Below, one piece after another: positions 6,834-16,737 of a stretch of DNA of 35,025 nt. Source of the DNA: CAG-791 sp963591995 (GTDB lineage Bacteria; Bacillota; Clostridia; Lachnospirales; Lachnospiraceae). The stretch spans positions 1 to 35,025 of the forward strand of contig CAVAUJ010000023.1 in assembly GCA_963591995.1 (NCBI GenBank), read 5' to 3'. Below the pieces are notes generated by a model. It searched no databases and was not told the origin of the DNA. It saw only the letters and a program-made list of their open reading frames with translations. The number at the start of each line of letters is the position of its first letter. Within the stretch, counting starts at the first letter, position 1. The position numbers and the translations under genes are program-made.

Positions 6834-7652
6834 TTATCGCTCCAGCTCCCGTTTTTTCGGGGCGGCAGACTTATGGGCGGGCAGCTCCTGTTTGAGCTTA
6901 TCCCGTACTGAGGGACGGGACGGTTCCAGTTTTTCTCTCTGGGTACGGCTGCGCTGCTGTTCTTCACGCACCAGATCAATAAAACCATCCAGCACAGCAG
7001 GATGGCTGTTTAAGGCATAACCACAACGGACGGTTTCGGGATTATCATTAGGAATGGTCTTGGCCCATTCTTTGTCGCGTCGGGAGTAGCGCCCATCCCA
7101 GTCCTGAAGCTGGACCGTGTTAGACAGAACCATAGATACACGCTCCATGCCATAGGTCTCGATTACACCCTTTGCCGCATCGTGGCTGAGATACATTCCG
7201 TCGAAGTGCTCCCGCACCGCCGCTTCAATAGACTCCTTGCATTGGCGATTTACATTGTTGGAAGCTCGGTACTGCTCCAGCTCCCCATGTTCTCTCGCAT
7301 AGGCAGCTGAATGGGGATAGACCGGTGTTGTTCGCAGTTCCTCTTTGGCTCTGCACACATCGTCGGCACGGTTCTCAATGCTGTCCCGGATCACATCCAT
7401 GTAGCCGGTCTCCAGCTTTTCAAAATAACGGTACACATCAGCCAACGGAGATGAAGATTCCAAAAGTGCCTGAGCCTGGGTGTCGGTCAGCTCCAGCTCC
7501 TCCATCGCCATCACAATATCCTCACGGACAGTATATTCATAGGTGTGGTGCAGGATTTCTTCCGGGGGCTGGCTTTTCAACCAGTCCCTGTATTTTTCCT
7601 GCTCAGTGGCCATCTTTTCATAAAGGGCCGCATTCAGATTATTGGTATTCAT
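6834..7652 (-). CDS. DUF3848/DUF3849-domain ICE protein
   Basis: 272 aa when started at MNTNNLNAALYEKM (ATG 7652, GGAGGTG at 7661-7667). The open frame extends six codons upstream into the ribosome site. Residues about 5-100 match DUF3848 (EKYRDWLKSQPPEEILHHTY) and residues about 110-220 match DUF3849 (PVYPHSAAYAREHGELEQYR, LSNTVQLQDWDGRYSR, VDSH-like NSHPAVLDGF). No catalytic motif or membrane segment is seen and the function is unknown. The C-terminal 40 residues are basic and low-complexity. It sits one base after the giant methylase/helicase stop and two bases before mobC, so all three are co-translated. The pairing with the giant protein is characteristic of this ICE group. Confidence 0.85.
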   Translation of the reverse strand: MNTNNLNAALYEKMATEQEKYRDWLKSQPPEEILHHTYEYTVREDIVMAMEELELTDTQAQALLESSSPLADVYRYFEKLETGYMDVIRDSIENRADDVCRAKEELRTTPVYPHSAAYAREHGELEQYRASNNVNRQCKESIEAAVREHFDGMYLSHDAAKGVIETYGMERVSMVLSNTVQLQDWDGRYSRRDKEWAKTIPNDNPETVRCGYALNSHPAVLDGFIDLVREEQQRSRTQREKLEPSRPSVRDKLKQELPAHKSAAPKKRELER

Positions 7653-7653
7653 G

Positions 7654-10600
7654 TTATCGCACCTCCTCATGCTGTTTTGGTTTCTTGTCTGTACTGCGGA
7701 GCGTCACCGGGCGCTTCAGGCTGTCCAGCACCGAAGTCCGTGTGCTTTTGGCAACAACAGCCTCGGCGTGTGCCTGTCCCTTTCCGTCGATGTTGAGCAA
7801 AGTATCCAGCTCCACCAAACGGGCATTTTTGCTTCGCAGTTCTTCTTCATAAAGGAATGGCTTTCCGACTTCCTCCTTTGCGGCAGCCTGCTGCTGATAG
7901 AGGTTATCCAGCTGGGCCTTTGCCGCCTCCAGACGCTGGGGCATCTGGGCGAGAGCATTGTCGATACGGGTGAGATTTCCGCGCGGGTCTGTACCAAGGG
8001 TTGCCCTGTGGGTCATCTGGCCTTTCAGCAGGAGCGTATATTCCTGTTTCCATGCGGAAAATTCCACGGACATAGCATAACCCCGGTAGCTGCCAATCTG
8101 CACCGGATCGGAGGTTTTGACCTCCTTGCAGGCATCCAGAAGTGCTGCGCCGGCATTCTCCTTATCGGTCAGCAGATCACCTCGGATTTCCATACCAGCA
8201 AAACCGTCCTCCGGGTGCGGGTGCGCTGCCAAAACCTCCAGGTCAGATTCAAAGCCCATGATAAAACCTTTGTACTTTTCAATTTCCTCCGGGAAGTATT
8301 TGAGCAACTGGTCCTCCAGACGATATTGCTTGCTCTGGTGGTCGGCTTTCATCAGCTTCAGGCGGGATACCTCCACATCCAAATCCATACGCTCCTTGAT
8401 GCGGGGATCTCCGGCGCACAGGGCTTTGATCTCGGCAAAGGAAAGCGCCGTTTCGTCCACATCATCGCAGGAACGCACCGGCGATTTAGAAGTCATGATC
8501 TGACTGATGAATTTTTGCTTATTCTCCACCGTCTGCCAGAGGTATGCGTCAAAGGTTCCTTCGGTCACATAGCGGTACACATGGACAAGAGGATTCTGGT
8601 TGCCCTGGCGCTCGATACGCCCCTTTCTCTGGGCAAGGTCTCCCGGTCTCCACGGACAGTCCAGGTCATGAAGTGCCACCAGGCGGTCTTGCACATTGGT
8701 GCCTGCGCCCATCTTTGCGGTGCTGCCCAAAAGGACACGAACCTGACCGGTACGGACCTTAGAGAACAGCTCCTTTTTCCGCACTTCGGTATTGGCTTCA
8801 TGGATAAAAGCGATCTGGTCGGCAGGCATTCCCTGAGCAATGAGTTTCTGACGAATATCGTCATATACCGTAAAGACCGGTTCCTGCTCCGGCAGAGGCA
8901 CAGAGCCTTCCAATGCGTGAAGCAGTGGATTATCCAGCGTTTTTGCCGCCTTGCTTGCAGGAGCTTTTGCCTGCGGTGTAGAAATGTCGCAGAACACCAG
9001 CTGGGTCAGCTTGTCAGCTTTGCCATCCCGCCAGATCTGCATGATGTTGTCCACGCACTGATTGACCTTTGTGCCAGGTTCATCCGGCAGCATCTGGTTG
9101 ACGATTCTCTGGTCAAGCCCCAACTTACGGCCATCCGAGGTAATCTTGAGCATATTGTCCTGGGACGGGTCAACGGTTCCGCTGTGTACCAGCGATGCGC
9201 GCTCCGAAAGGGCCTTGACCATTTCCTGCTGATGTTCGGTAGGCTGCGCCACGATGTTGTGGTATTCCACCTCCGGGGTGGGCAGGTTCAGTTGGTCGGC
9301 GGTCTTGATGTCCGCCACTTCTTTGAACAGGTTCATCAGCTCCGGCAGATTAAAGAACTTGCTGAATCTCGTTCTTGCCCGGTAGCCGGTGCCTTCCGGT
9401 GCCAGCTCCAATGCTGTGACGGTCTCTCCAAATCGGGAAGCCCAGCAGTCGAAGTGGGTCATGTTCAGTTCTTGCAGGCGTTCATACTGAAGATAACGCT
9501 GCATGGTGTAAAGCTCGGTCATGGAGTTGCTGACCGGGGTGCCGGTGGCAAAAATCACGCCACGGTTTCCGGTAATCTCATCCATATAGCGGCACTTGGC
9601 AAACATATCGGAGGATTTCTGCGCGTCCGATGTGGAAAGACCAGCCACATTCCGCATTTTTGTGTATAGAAACAGGTTTTTATAGTTGTGGGCCTCGTCC
9701 ACAAACAAACGGTCCACGCCCAGCTGCTCGAAGGTTACCACATCGTCTTTTCGCCCTTCGGCTTGCAGCTTTTCCAGTCTGGCTTCCAGAGACTTTCTGG
9801 TACGCTCCAGCTGCTTGACAGTAAAACGCTCGCCGCCGCTGGCCTGTACCTCTGCAATCCCCTCGGTGATCTCGTCGATCTGCTCATAGAGAAGCCGTTC
9901 CTGACGCTCCCGGCTGATGGGGATACGCTCAAACTGGCTGTGTCCCATGATGATGGCATCATAATCACCCGTCGCAATACGAGCGCAGAACTTCTTTCGG
10001 TTATGGGTCTCAAAGTCCTTTTTGGTGGTGACTAAGATATTGGCGGAAGGATAGAGACGCAGAAACTCCGACGCCCACTGCTCGGTCAGATGGTTTGGAA
10101 CCACAAAGAGAGATTTCTGGCACAGTCCCAAGCGTTTGGCTTCCATCGAAGCAGCCACCATCTCAAATGTTTTGCCTGCGCCCACTTCGTGTGCCAGCAG
10201 AGTATTACCGCCATACAGCACATGGGCGATGGCGCTTTTCTGGTGTTCCCGCAGGGTAATGGCCGGATTCATGCCGCCAAAAGTGATATGGCTGCCATCA
10301 TACTCACGGGGACGGGTGGAGTTCATTTCTTCGTTGTACTGGCGCACCAAAGTCTGGCGGCGCTCCGGGTCTCTCCAGATCCAGTCCCTAAAGACTTCCC
10401 GGATAGCTTGCTGTTTTTGGGCAGCCAGGGTGGTCTCCTTGGCGTTCAGCACGCGGCGCTCTTTTCCGTCTGCGTCCTCTATGGTGTCATAGATACGGAC
10501 ATCTCGCAGGTTCAGGCTGTCCTCCAAAATCTTGTAGGCATTGGCACGGCTGGTTCCGTAGGTGGTGTAGGCTGCCACATCGTTGTAGGATACGGAAGAT

Positions 10601-13600
10601 TTCCCCTTGATCTGCCATTCAGCGGTAAAGGACGAATAGTTGACCTCGATACTGCGCTGGAGATAAAACGGGGTGTTGAAGGTCTCATACATAAACTGCT
10701 GGATATATTCCTTGTCAATCCAGGTAGCGCCCAGACGCACCTCGATCTCCGACGCATCCAGGTCTTTGGGCTGCGCGGCGGTAAGAGCTTCCACATTGAC
10801 TGCATAAACAGGGTCCTGCTGTGCCGCCCGCTGCGCCTGACGCAGTTTTCGGCGTACATTGCCGGAGAGGTATTCATCAGCAGTCACATAATGGGGCGTT
10901 CCGTCCTGCTCCAACTGTCCCGGTACACGGAAGATTACGCCTTGCAGCTCTCCGCCCAGTTCTTCTTTTGTTTTTCCGGTAAGCTGGCTCATATAGTCCA
11001 TATCCACGCAGGCTTTTTCCGAGATGGACACCGCCAGTGCTTCGCTTGCCGTATCCACCACAGCCACCGCCTGATGGGGCTTGATGGTCCGCTTGGTGAA
11101 CATATCCGCCTTGCGCTCCAGCTTTCCGTCCTCGTCGATGACTTCCAGCGCACAGAGCAGATAATAGGAAGAATCATCTGCATAGGCCAGTCGGTTTGCA
11201 CGGTCATTGATAAGGCCATATTTTGCAGAAAAGCTGTCATAGAGGCTGTTCAGTTCCGCCTGCTTCTGGGTAATGGTGCTGTCCGGAACCGCTGCATCCA
11301 TCTGAAGGTCGATCAGTTCCTGCACACAATCGCGCAGTCCCACAAGACCTTTTACGCGGGCTTCTGCTGTGGTGTTGAGGTCAGGGCGGACCATGCGACT
11401 GTTTTCCCGGTAGTACACCTGCCCGTCTACAATGGCATAGGAATAGTTCTTCACATTAGGATCGGCAGGAATGGAGGTGTCAATGGCTTCGCCTTCGCCC
11501 AGCTCCGGCAGCTCTGCCTCCTGATAAGTCCCATGAATGTACTTCACAGCATCATGCAGCTGGTCGGAAAGCTTCAGTTCCTCGATGGGGTTCACAGTGT
11601 AGTCCATACCATGAGCAGTGCTTACCGGCTCCTGTCTGCCCAACACCATTTCCGGGTGCTCGATAAAATACCGGTTGATGGCAAATCCGTCCTCCGTCTG
11701 TCCGGTCTGGGTCCATTCCGGCACGATGTCCAGCGGGCGGTCCCGCTTTTGGAGGAAGATGATGTCCGATACCACCTCGGCACCGGCATTCTTTTTGAAC
11801 GCGTCATTCGGCAGACGGATAGCTCCCAGCAGCTCAGCACGCTGAGCAAGATAGCGGCGCACGGTGGAATCCTTGGCGTCCATGGTATAGCGGGAGGTCA
11901 CAAAAGCTACCACGCCGCCGGGGCGCACCTGGTCGAGTGCTTTGGCGAAAAAGTAGTTATGAATACTGAAATTCAGCTTGTTGTAGGCTTTGTCGTTGAC
12001 CTGATACTGGCCGAAAGGCACATTGCCGATGGCAATGTCAAAGAAATCACGCCTGTCTGTGGTCTCAAAGCCGCCTACTGTGATGTCCGCCTTGGGATAG
12101 AGCTGCTTTGCGATGCGCCCGGAAACAGGGTCCAGCTCCACGCCGTACAAATGGCTGTTTCGCATTTTCTCCGGCAGCATACCAAAGAAATTGCCCACAC
12201 CCATAGACGGCTCCAGAATATTTCCGGTCTCAAATCCCATACGTTCCACCACTTCATAGATGGCCTGAATGACCGTAGGGCTGGTGTAATGGGCGTTGAG
12301 TGTAGAGCTTCTGGCGGCGGCATATTCCTCCGGGGTCAGCAGTTCTTTTAGCTGGGCATACTCTAAAGCCCATGCCGGTTTCTCCGGGTCAAACGCATCA
12401 GAGAGACCGCCCCAGCCCACATATCGAGAAAGAACCTCCTGCTGTTCGGGGCTTGCCTGCTGTCCGGCAGCTTCCAGCTCTTTCAGCAAACGAATCGCAT
12501 TGACATTTGCCTGGAACTTGGCTTTCGGACCGCCTTCGCCCAAATGCTCATCGGTAATGCGGAAGTTTTTTGCATTGCGGCGCAGGTTAGCCTTGTATTC
12601 CTCATAGGAGGCTTCTTCGGCAGCTTTGGCATTGGGGAAGGTCTGCCACTGGCCATTGACCTGAATAGAAACCGGGTGTTCATCCAGCACTTCCTCAAAG
12701 GTTTTCTCCGGCTCTGTCACAGGGGCTGGCGGCTCCGGCTCCTCGATATGCAGTCGTTCCACCACCACATCATAAGGCAGATTGTTCTTATCGCCCGGAT
12801 AGACGGCCATGGTCTCGGAATGGAAGGTCGGGGATTCGGTAGCCGGTTGGGGCTGTTCCTGTCCAAAACCGTCCTGCTGACGGGCATACATCCCGCGCAG
12901 CAAAGGTGCAACCTCATCCCAGCGGAAATACAGCATAGCCAGACGCTTTTTCTCTGCATCCATGACTTCCAACTCTATGCCCTGTGCCGTGGTACGGTAA
13001 TCGGCAATATCGCCAGTCTCCAGATTCAGTGTCTCGATCTCACCGGAATAGGCTCTGCTCAGCCAGTAGGCGATCTCGCTGTTGCTCCTGCCGGATTGCA
13101 GCAGCGTGGAAATCTGCTTTTTATCCGCTTCATCCATCAGTCCATGAGCCAATACATCCCGCAAGTCCTGATCTGCCTTGTCCGGGTCAATAGGAAGAAA
13201 CTCGGTATAGTAAGCATTGCGGCGGTCTGCCCGAAGCAACTGCTCGAACTGTTCTTTACGCTCTGCCCGGTAGATGGGATATACCATCCCGGTGGGCAGA
13301 AGCTGTACGGTGTCCTCCCGCAGCTCGGTGATCTGATAGGCGTCATCCTCGATATACACGGTATCGCCCACGGCATAGACCGGGGCGGCTGGGTCATAGG
13401 AGGTTCTTTGCGGAGTTGGGCGGCGAACTGCATCATATTCCTCATCGGAAATAGCAACTTCGGAAGTCTGCTCTGTCTCAGCAGCTGCGATCTGCTCTAC
13501 ATCCGACACCACCTGTTGGATAAACGGATCATTGTCCAGTTTTTCCGGGTCTGCCACCTGGCCGTTGACGATCCCTCTTTCCTCCAGAGCTTCCCGGATG

Positions 13601-16443
13601 GCGATTGGGTCGATGTCGTCAAAACGGTCCTGTTCTTCTTCGGTATAGAACCGGTCCTCCTGAATGATCTGGGCAAGCCTGCGCTGTACCTTCGGCCAGG
13701 GCAGCTGCGTTTCCTCCGGGCTGCCGGCACGGACAACGAACAGGCTGTTGCTGTTACTGCCGCCGTATTCCTGAGCCAGCCATGCGGCGGTATCTTTTTC
13801 TCTTGCATGGTCTTTCATATAGCGGACAACAGCGTGTTTACTCTCGATATTGCCGTTCCATGCACAAAGGGCAGTATCAATATCTTCCTGAGAAAGAGGG
13901 CGCAGAAGCTCATGGAGCTTTGGATAGGTCTCGTCGATCACTTCCCGGTGCAGGCGCTGACGGAACTCCGGCACATCCGAATAGAGTCGGATCAGCTCCA
14001 TATCCTTAGAACCAAGAACCGCACGGCGCACAGCGGCATTGCCCTCGATGACAGCATTTTCACGGTCAGAATGCCCGCAGGCATTGCGGTATGCGGCATC
14101 CTCGGAAATGGCGGCAGTCACCACAGGCTTGTACTGCTCAAACTGCTCCCGAAGGATAGGCTTTGGCGTTTCTTCTTCCATCTCCGGCTGCTGGGCTTGA
14201 ATGGCATCTTCTTCGGCCAGTTCCTTTTCAGACTGGATTTTGTCATACTGCGCCTGTTCCTGTTCGGTAAGATAGCGGTCTTTCTGGACAAGTGAGGTAA
14301 TGCGCTTGGCAACCTTTTCCCAGTTCAAGTGAACATCCGGGCAGTCCTGCTTTTTATAATGCAGTCCTTTCCCATCGTGATCTTCGCCGCTGTGTGTTGC
14401 TCCGGACAAGGCATGAGAGCGTCCGCCAATGCCATACTCGTCTTTGAGGAATCTCACTTTCTCCTTATCCGTATGGTTTGCCATGAAGAACGCATAGATA
14501 CGACCTTTTCCTCCGGCGAAACTGCTGCCACCGGTCATAGCGGCGTCGATCTCATCCTCTGTAATGAAGTGCTGAACGGTTGGCACTTGGGAAAGATCCG
14601 AAGCAAAGGTTCTGCGTGGCAGGTCAAGATCCTTCAGGTTCTCCCAGATCTCCCTTGGTCTATGGTAATGAAAGCGCAACAGGTCACGGTCCTGCTGATA
14701 GGCAGTCCAGAAGGCGGCATATTCTTCCTTGAGTGTCTGGCGGAAAGCCGGGTCACTCAGCTGCTCCGTCAGGCGGCGGGTCTCCTCTGGAAAGCCGTTG
14801 CCTTTAATCTCTGACAGACAGGACAAATATCCGGTTTCTCTGGCATCCTCACTGAGATCGTGATATAGGTTCCAGAACTTTGTGGCAAGGAGAGATCGTT
14901 CATAGTCTGCCGCTTCTGCAAGCTCCACATTGGAGGCAAACTGACCACTTTCCAAAAGTTCCCCGATACGCTCTGCGGTGCTCTCCCAGGAAATGACCTG
15001 GGCAGACCTGTCATAACGGACAGACTTCCCGTGTGAAAGATGGATACCATCCTCGGCATACCATGCACTCACACTGCCAAGGCCGTTACCGCCGTGGTAC
15101 AGCATTTTCAGTATCTCGGCAATCTCAGCGGTGGTTTTCTGCTTTTCAAAGGCTGCGACCACACGCTCCCTCTGACGATCTGTATTGCCTCCTAAACGCA
15201 GCACATGGTCAATATCATTTTGGGCAAAAGAAAAAGCAGAGGATGTATGCGCTACATTCTCTGCTTCATCTATGGATTGGATCTGCTCCGCTTCGGAGAG
15301 GAACAGATTTAGGGTCAGCTGTTGATAAGCTCCGCCATCAGGATCTCCTCTGCCTGGGCTTTGCAGTTGTTCATTAGCCCCACCCACTTCATGGGATCGC
15401 GGGCTTTCAGTTGCTCGGTGGCTCCCGCTTCTTTCGCCAGTTGGGGCATCATCTGCTCCAGTCTGCTCTGGGCGGTCTCGTCGATCTCCAGAAGGTGCTG
15501 GTACAACTTCTCGCTCAGCAGCATCTGGTTGTAGAGGATGGGACGATGTTCCTTCAGGTAGGTTTTCCTCATCCTTCCGTACTTGCCCAAGGGTTTCTCC
15601 GGCTGCTGGCTCAGCTTCAGGTCGGGAATCAGATAGTCTCCGTTCTGGATATAGGTCATGGGATTGTTCATCTTGCTTGCTCCTTTCTTGATTGGCTTCG
15701 CGCTCTGCATTTCGGACGGTGACGCCGATCTGCCGCAGCACCTGCTGGTTAATCTGGCTGACCGCTGTTCCAAGCGCCCCGATAGTTGCCGGGGTATTGA
15801 AATCAAAGATTGCCATGAAATCTTCGTGGTCGAAGTAGCGTTCCGGCTCCAGTCCACAGCGGGACATCAAAGCGTAAGTGATACTGACGGTGGCTGCTGC
15901 CTTGAACTGCACTCCGATGTTAAACTCATCATATTCCTCCAAAAAGGAACCGTCAACGATATAGAAGAAGTCCTGCTGATGCTCCGTCCAGTATTCCTCA
16001 GCCAGTTTTCCGGCTACCTCTGTGAGCTGTCCGGCAAGGTCATCACCGGAAACATCATAGGTGCGCTCAAGCATGGTCTGCACCGAATCCAAATGGCGCT
16101 CCTCCAGCTGCCACAGCCAGGGAGTGCGGGAATGTTCACGAGTTCCGGTGTCAGAAATATCAAAAACATAGCGCAGGCGGGGCCTGTCCCCGGAATCGTC
16201 CACCAGAGCGATTCCCTTGGAGCCGCGCCTTACATACCGGCCCATCTTTTCATTCCACAAATCGTACTCTGCACAGGCGGTAGCGTCCGGGCGCTGGGCG
16301 TAGATCATCAACTGCTCATGGAACGGGTACTTGTAAAGGCGGGAAGCAGTGGTGAGAAACCCTGCCCATTCCTGCCAGCTCCCAGTGAGCTGCGTTGCCA
16401 CCTTCTCCGCCATCTGTGCATATAGTTCAGCTTTGGTTGGCAT
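7654..16443 (-). CDS. Giant DNA methylase-SNF2 helicase protein, 2929 aa
   Basis: Start MPTKAELYAQMAEK (ATG 16443, AGGAGG about 16454-16459). Residues about 1-90 resemble the ArdC N-terminal domain (FHEQLMIYAQRPDATACAEY, GRYVRRGSKGIALVDD). Residues about 258-377 are a charged Pro/Glu/Arg-rich linker that overlaps tnpV. Residues about 405-1185 hold four degenerate repeat modules. A Rossmann-type adenine methylase follows, with EPSMGVGNFFG near 1410 and NVPFG near 1471, a variant of NPPF. The SNF2 ATPase has AHEVGAGKT near 2082, FVDEAHNYKN near 2244 and motif VI QRKGRIERQG near 2604. The C-terminus is helical. Proteins of this type are a hallmark of Tn1549-like elements. They are presumed to remodel or protect transferred DNA, and the role is not established. 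No frameshift is seen. Confidence 0.9.
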   Translation of the reverse strand: MPTKAELYAQMAEKVATQLTGSWQEWAGFLTTASRLYKYPFHEQLMIYAQRPDATACAEYDLWNEKMGRYVRRGSKGIALVDDSGDRPRLRYVFDISDTGTREHSRTPWLWQLEERHLDSVQTMLERTYDVSGDDLAGQLTEVAGKLAEEYWTEHQQDFFYIVDGSFLEEYDEFNIGVQFKAAATVSITYALMSRCGLEPERYFDHEDFMAIFDFNTPATIGALGTAVSQINQQVLRQIGVTVRNAEREANQERSKQDEQSHDLYPERRLSDSRPEAEPAAGETLGQVRKDEENLPEGTSSHPLQPDAAEREVVPAPSGDRRDRPEQTGADDAPTGERSGSHRATESPRSHEVGGANEQLQSPGRGDPDGGAYQQLTLNLFLSEAEQIQSIDEAENVAHTSSAFSFAQNDIDHVLRLGGNTDRQRERVVAAFEKQKTTAEIAEILKMLYHGGNGLGSVSAWYAEDGIHLSHGKSVRYDRSAQVISWESTAERIGELLESGQFASNVELAEAADYERSLLATKFWNLYHDLSEDARETGYLSCLSEIKGNGFPEETRRLTEQLSDPAFRQTLKEEYAAFWTAYQQDRDLLRFHYHRPREIWENLKDLDLPRRTFASDLSQVPTVQHFITEDEIDAAMTGGSSFAGGKGRIYAFFMANHTDKEKVRFLKDEYGIGGRSHALSGATHSGEDHDGKGLHYKKQDCPDVHLNWEKVAKRITSLVQKDRYLTEQEQAQYDKIQSEKELAEEDAIQAQQPEMEEETPKPILREQFEQYKPVVTAAISEDAAYRNACGHSDRENAVIEGNAAVRRAVLGSKDMELIRLYSDVPEFRQRLHREVIDETYPKLHELLRPLSQEDIDTALCAWNGNIESKHAVVRYMKDHAREKDTAAWLAQEYGGSNSNSLFVVRAGSPEETQLPWPKVQRRLAQIIQEDRFYTEEEQDRFDDIDPIAIREALEERGIVNGQVADPEKLDNDPFIQQVVSDVEQIAAAETEQTSEVAISDEEYDAVRRPTPQRTSYDPAAPVYAVGDTVYIEDDAYQITELREDTVQLLPTGMVYPIYRAERKEQFEQLLRADRRNAYYTEFLPIDPDKADQDLRDVLAHGLMDEADKKQISTLLQSGRSNSEIAYWLSRAYSGEIETLNLETGDIADYRTTAQGIELEVMDAEKKRLAMLYFRWDEVAPLLRGMYARQQDGFGQEQPQPATESPTFHSETMAVYPGDKNNLPYDVVVERLHIEEPEPPAPVTEPEKTFEEVLDEHPVSIQVNGQWQTFPNAKAAEEASYEEYKANLRRNAKNFRITDEHLGEGGPKAKFQANVNAIRLLKELEAAGQQASPEQQEVLSRYVGWGGLSDAFDPEKPAWALEYAQLKELLTPEEYAAARSSTLNAHYTSPTVIQAIYEVVERMGFETGNILEPSMGVGNFFGMLPEKMRNSHLYGVELDPVSGRIAKQLYPKADITVGGFETTDRRDFFDIAIGNVPFGQYQVNDKAYNKLNFSIHNYFFAKALDQVRPGGVVAFVTSRYTMDAKDSTVRRYLAQRAELLGAIRLPNDAFKKNAGAEVVSDIIFLQKRDRPLDIVPEWTQTGQTEDGFAINRYFIEHPEMVLGRQEPVSTAHGMDYTVNPIEELKLSDQLHDAVKYIHGTYQEAELPELGEGEAIDTSIPADPNVKNYSYAIVDGQVYYRENSRMVRPDLNTTAEARVKGLVGLRDCVQELIDLQMDAAVPDSTITQKQAELNSLYDSFSAKYGLINDRANRLAYADDSSYYLLCALEVIDEDGKLERKADMFTKRTIKPHQAVAVVDTASEALAVSISEKACVDMDYMSQLTGKTKEELGGELQGVIFRVPGQLEQDGTPHYVTADEYLSGNVRRKLRQAQRAAQQDPVYAVNVEALTAAQPKDLDASEIEVRLGATWIDKEYIQQFMYETFNTPFYLQRSIEVNYSSFTAEWQIKGKSSVSYNDVAAYTTYGTSRANAYKILEDSLNLRDVRIYDTIEDADGKERRVLNAKETTLAAQKQQAIREVFRDWIWRDPERRQTLVRQYNEEMNSTRPREYDGSHITFGGMNPAITLREHQKSAIAHVLYGGNTLLAHEVGAGKTFEMVAASMEAKRLGLCQKSLFVVPNHLTEQWASEFLRLYPSANILVTTKKDFETHNRKKFCARIATGDYDAIIMGHSQFERIPISRERQERLLYEQIDEITEGIAEVQASGGERFTVKQLERTRKSLEARLEKLQAEGRKDDVVTFEQLGVDRLFVDEAHNYKNLFLYTKMRNVAGLSTSDAQKSSDMFAKCRYMDEITGNRGVIFATGTPVSNSMTELYTMQRYLQYERLQELNMTHFDCWASRFGETVTALELAPEGTGYRARTRFSKFFNLPELMNLFKEVADIKTADQLNLPTPEVEYHNIVAQPTEHQQEMVKALSERASLVHSGTVDPSQDNMLKITSDGRKLGLDQRIVNQMLPDEPGTKVNQCVDNIMQIWRDGKADKLTQLVFCDISTPQAKAPASKAAKTLDNPLLHALEGSVPLPEQEPVFTVYDDIRQKLIAQGMPADQIAFIHEANTEVRKKELFSKVRTGQVRVLLGSTAKMGAGTNVQDRLVALHDLDCPWRPGDLAQRKGRIERQGNQNPLVHVYRYVTEGTFDAYLWQTVENKQKFISQIMTSKSPVRSCDDVDETALSFAEIKALCAGDPRIKERMDLDVEVSRLKLMKADHQSKQYRLEDQLLKYFPEEIEKYKGFIMGFESDLEVLAAHPHPEDGFAGMEIRGDLLTDKENAGAALLDACKEVKTSDPVQIGSYRGYAMSVEFSAWKQEYTLLLKGQMTHRATLGTDPRGNLTRIDNALAQMPQRLEAAKAQLDNLYQQQAAAKEEVGKPFLYEEELRSKNARLVELDTLLNIDGKGQAHAEAVVAKSTRTSVLDSLKRPVTLRSTDKKPKQHEEVR
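15315..15671 (-). CDS. tnpV: TnpV, overprinted inside the giant methylase/helicase gene
   Basis: 118 aa in a frame shifted by one base from the surrounding giant gene, on the same strand. The ATG at 15671 has its own AAAGGAG at 15680-15686, eight bases upstream, and the stop is TGA at 15315. The protein shows the full TnpV pattern: MTYIQNGDYLIPDL, KPLGKYGRMRKTYLKEHRP, LLSEKLYQHLLEIDETAQ, TEQLKARDPMKWVGLMNN and a terminal AEILMAELINS-like end. TnpV is a family of small proteins carried by Clostridial transposons, and its function is unknown. The surrounding frame encodes only low-complexity linker here, so the TnpV frame is probably the one under protein-level selection. Confidence 0.82.
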   Translation of the reverse strand: MNNPMTYIQNGDYLIPDLKLSQQPEKPLGKYGRMRKTYLKEHRPILYNQMLLSEKLYQHLLEIDETAQSRLEQMMPQLAKEAGATEQLKARDPMKWVGLMNNCKAQAEEILMAELINS

Positions 16444-16520
16444 AGTGTTCTGTCCTCCTTTCAGTTTTGGGGTAAAAGGTGAGGTGGCATATTGCCACCC
16501 CATCCCTGCGATTATGGTGT

Positions 16521-16736
16521 TTACTGGTCAAAATCTGGGTACAACTCCAGTTCGGCAAACTCGGCATCACTCATGGCCTGGAGCTTGCCCAGTGCGCTGT
16601 CTGTCAACTCCCGCAGCTCGGTTTCCTCCGGGGCCAGCTCACCGCACATCTCAGTCAGAGCTTCGATCAGTCCGGTGCGGCTACCGGTATTGTAAATGCA
16701 CATCAGGTTCATTTCCTCAAAAGTAAAGTTTCCCAT
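16521..16736 (-). CDS. TTRAP family putative transposon-transfer assisting protein
   Basis: 71 aa starting MGNFTFEEMNLMCIYNTG (ATG 16736). A further upstream start at 16757 lies within the preceding gene, and AAAGGGAG at 16744-16751 supports the shorter form. The pattern EEMNLMCIYNTGSRTGLIEAL, then ELRELTDSALGKLQAMSDAE, matches the TTRAP family, small acidic proteins named for their presence in transposon transfer regions. The biochemical role is unknown. No membrane segment or cysteine cluster is seen. It starts one base after the stop of the large CHC2/ArdC protein and precedes the giant gene by about 75 nt, so it is part of the same operon. Confidence 0.8.
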   Translation of the reverse strand: MGNFTFEEMNLMCIYNTGSRTGLIEALTEMCGELAPEETELRELTDSALGKLQAMSDAEFAELELYPDFDQ

Positions 16737-16737
16737 A

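Noticed and set aside
7642..14295. Very long plus-strand open frames (7642-9669, 10090-12351, 12544-14295) opposite the giant gene
   Set aside because: They have no ribosome sites, no recognisable domains and odd Cys/His-rich composition. They mirror the codon pattern of the strongly supported minus-strand gene.
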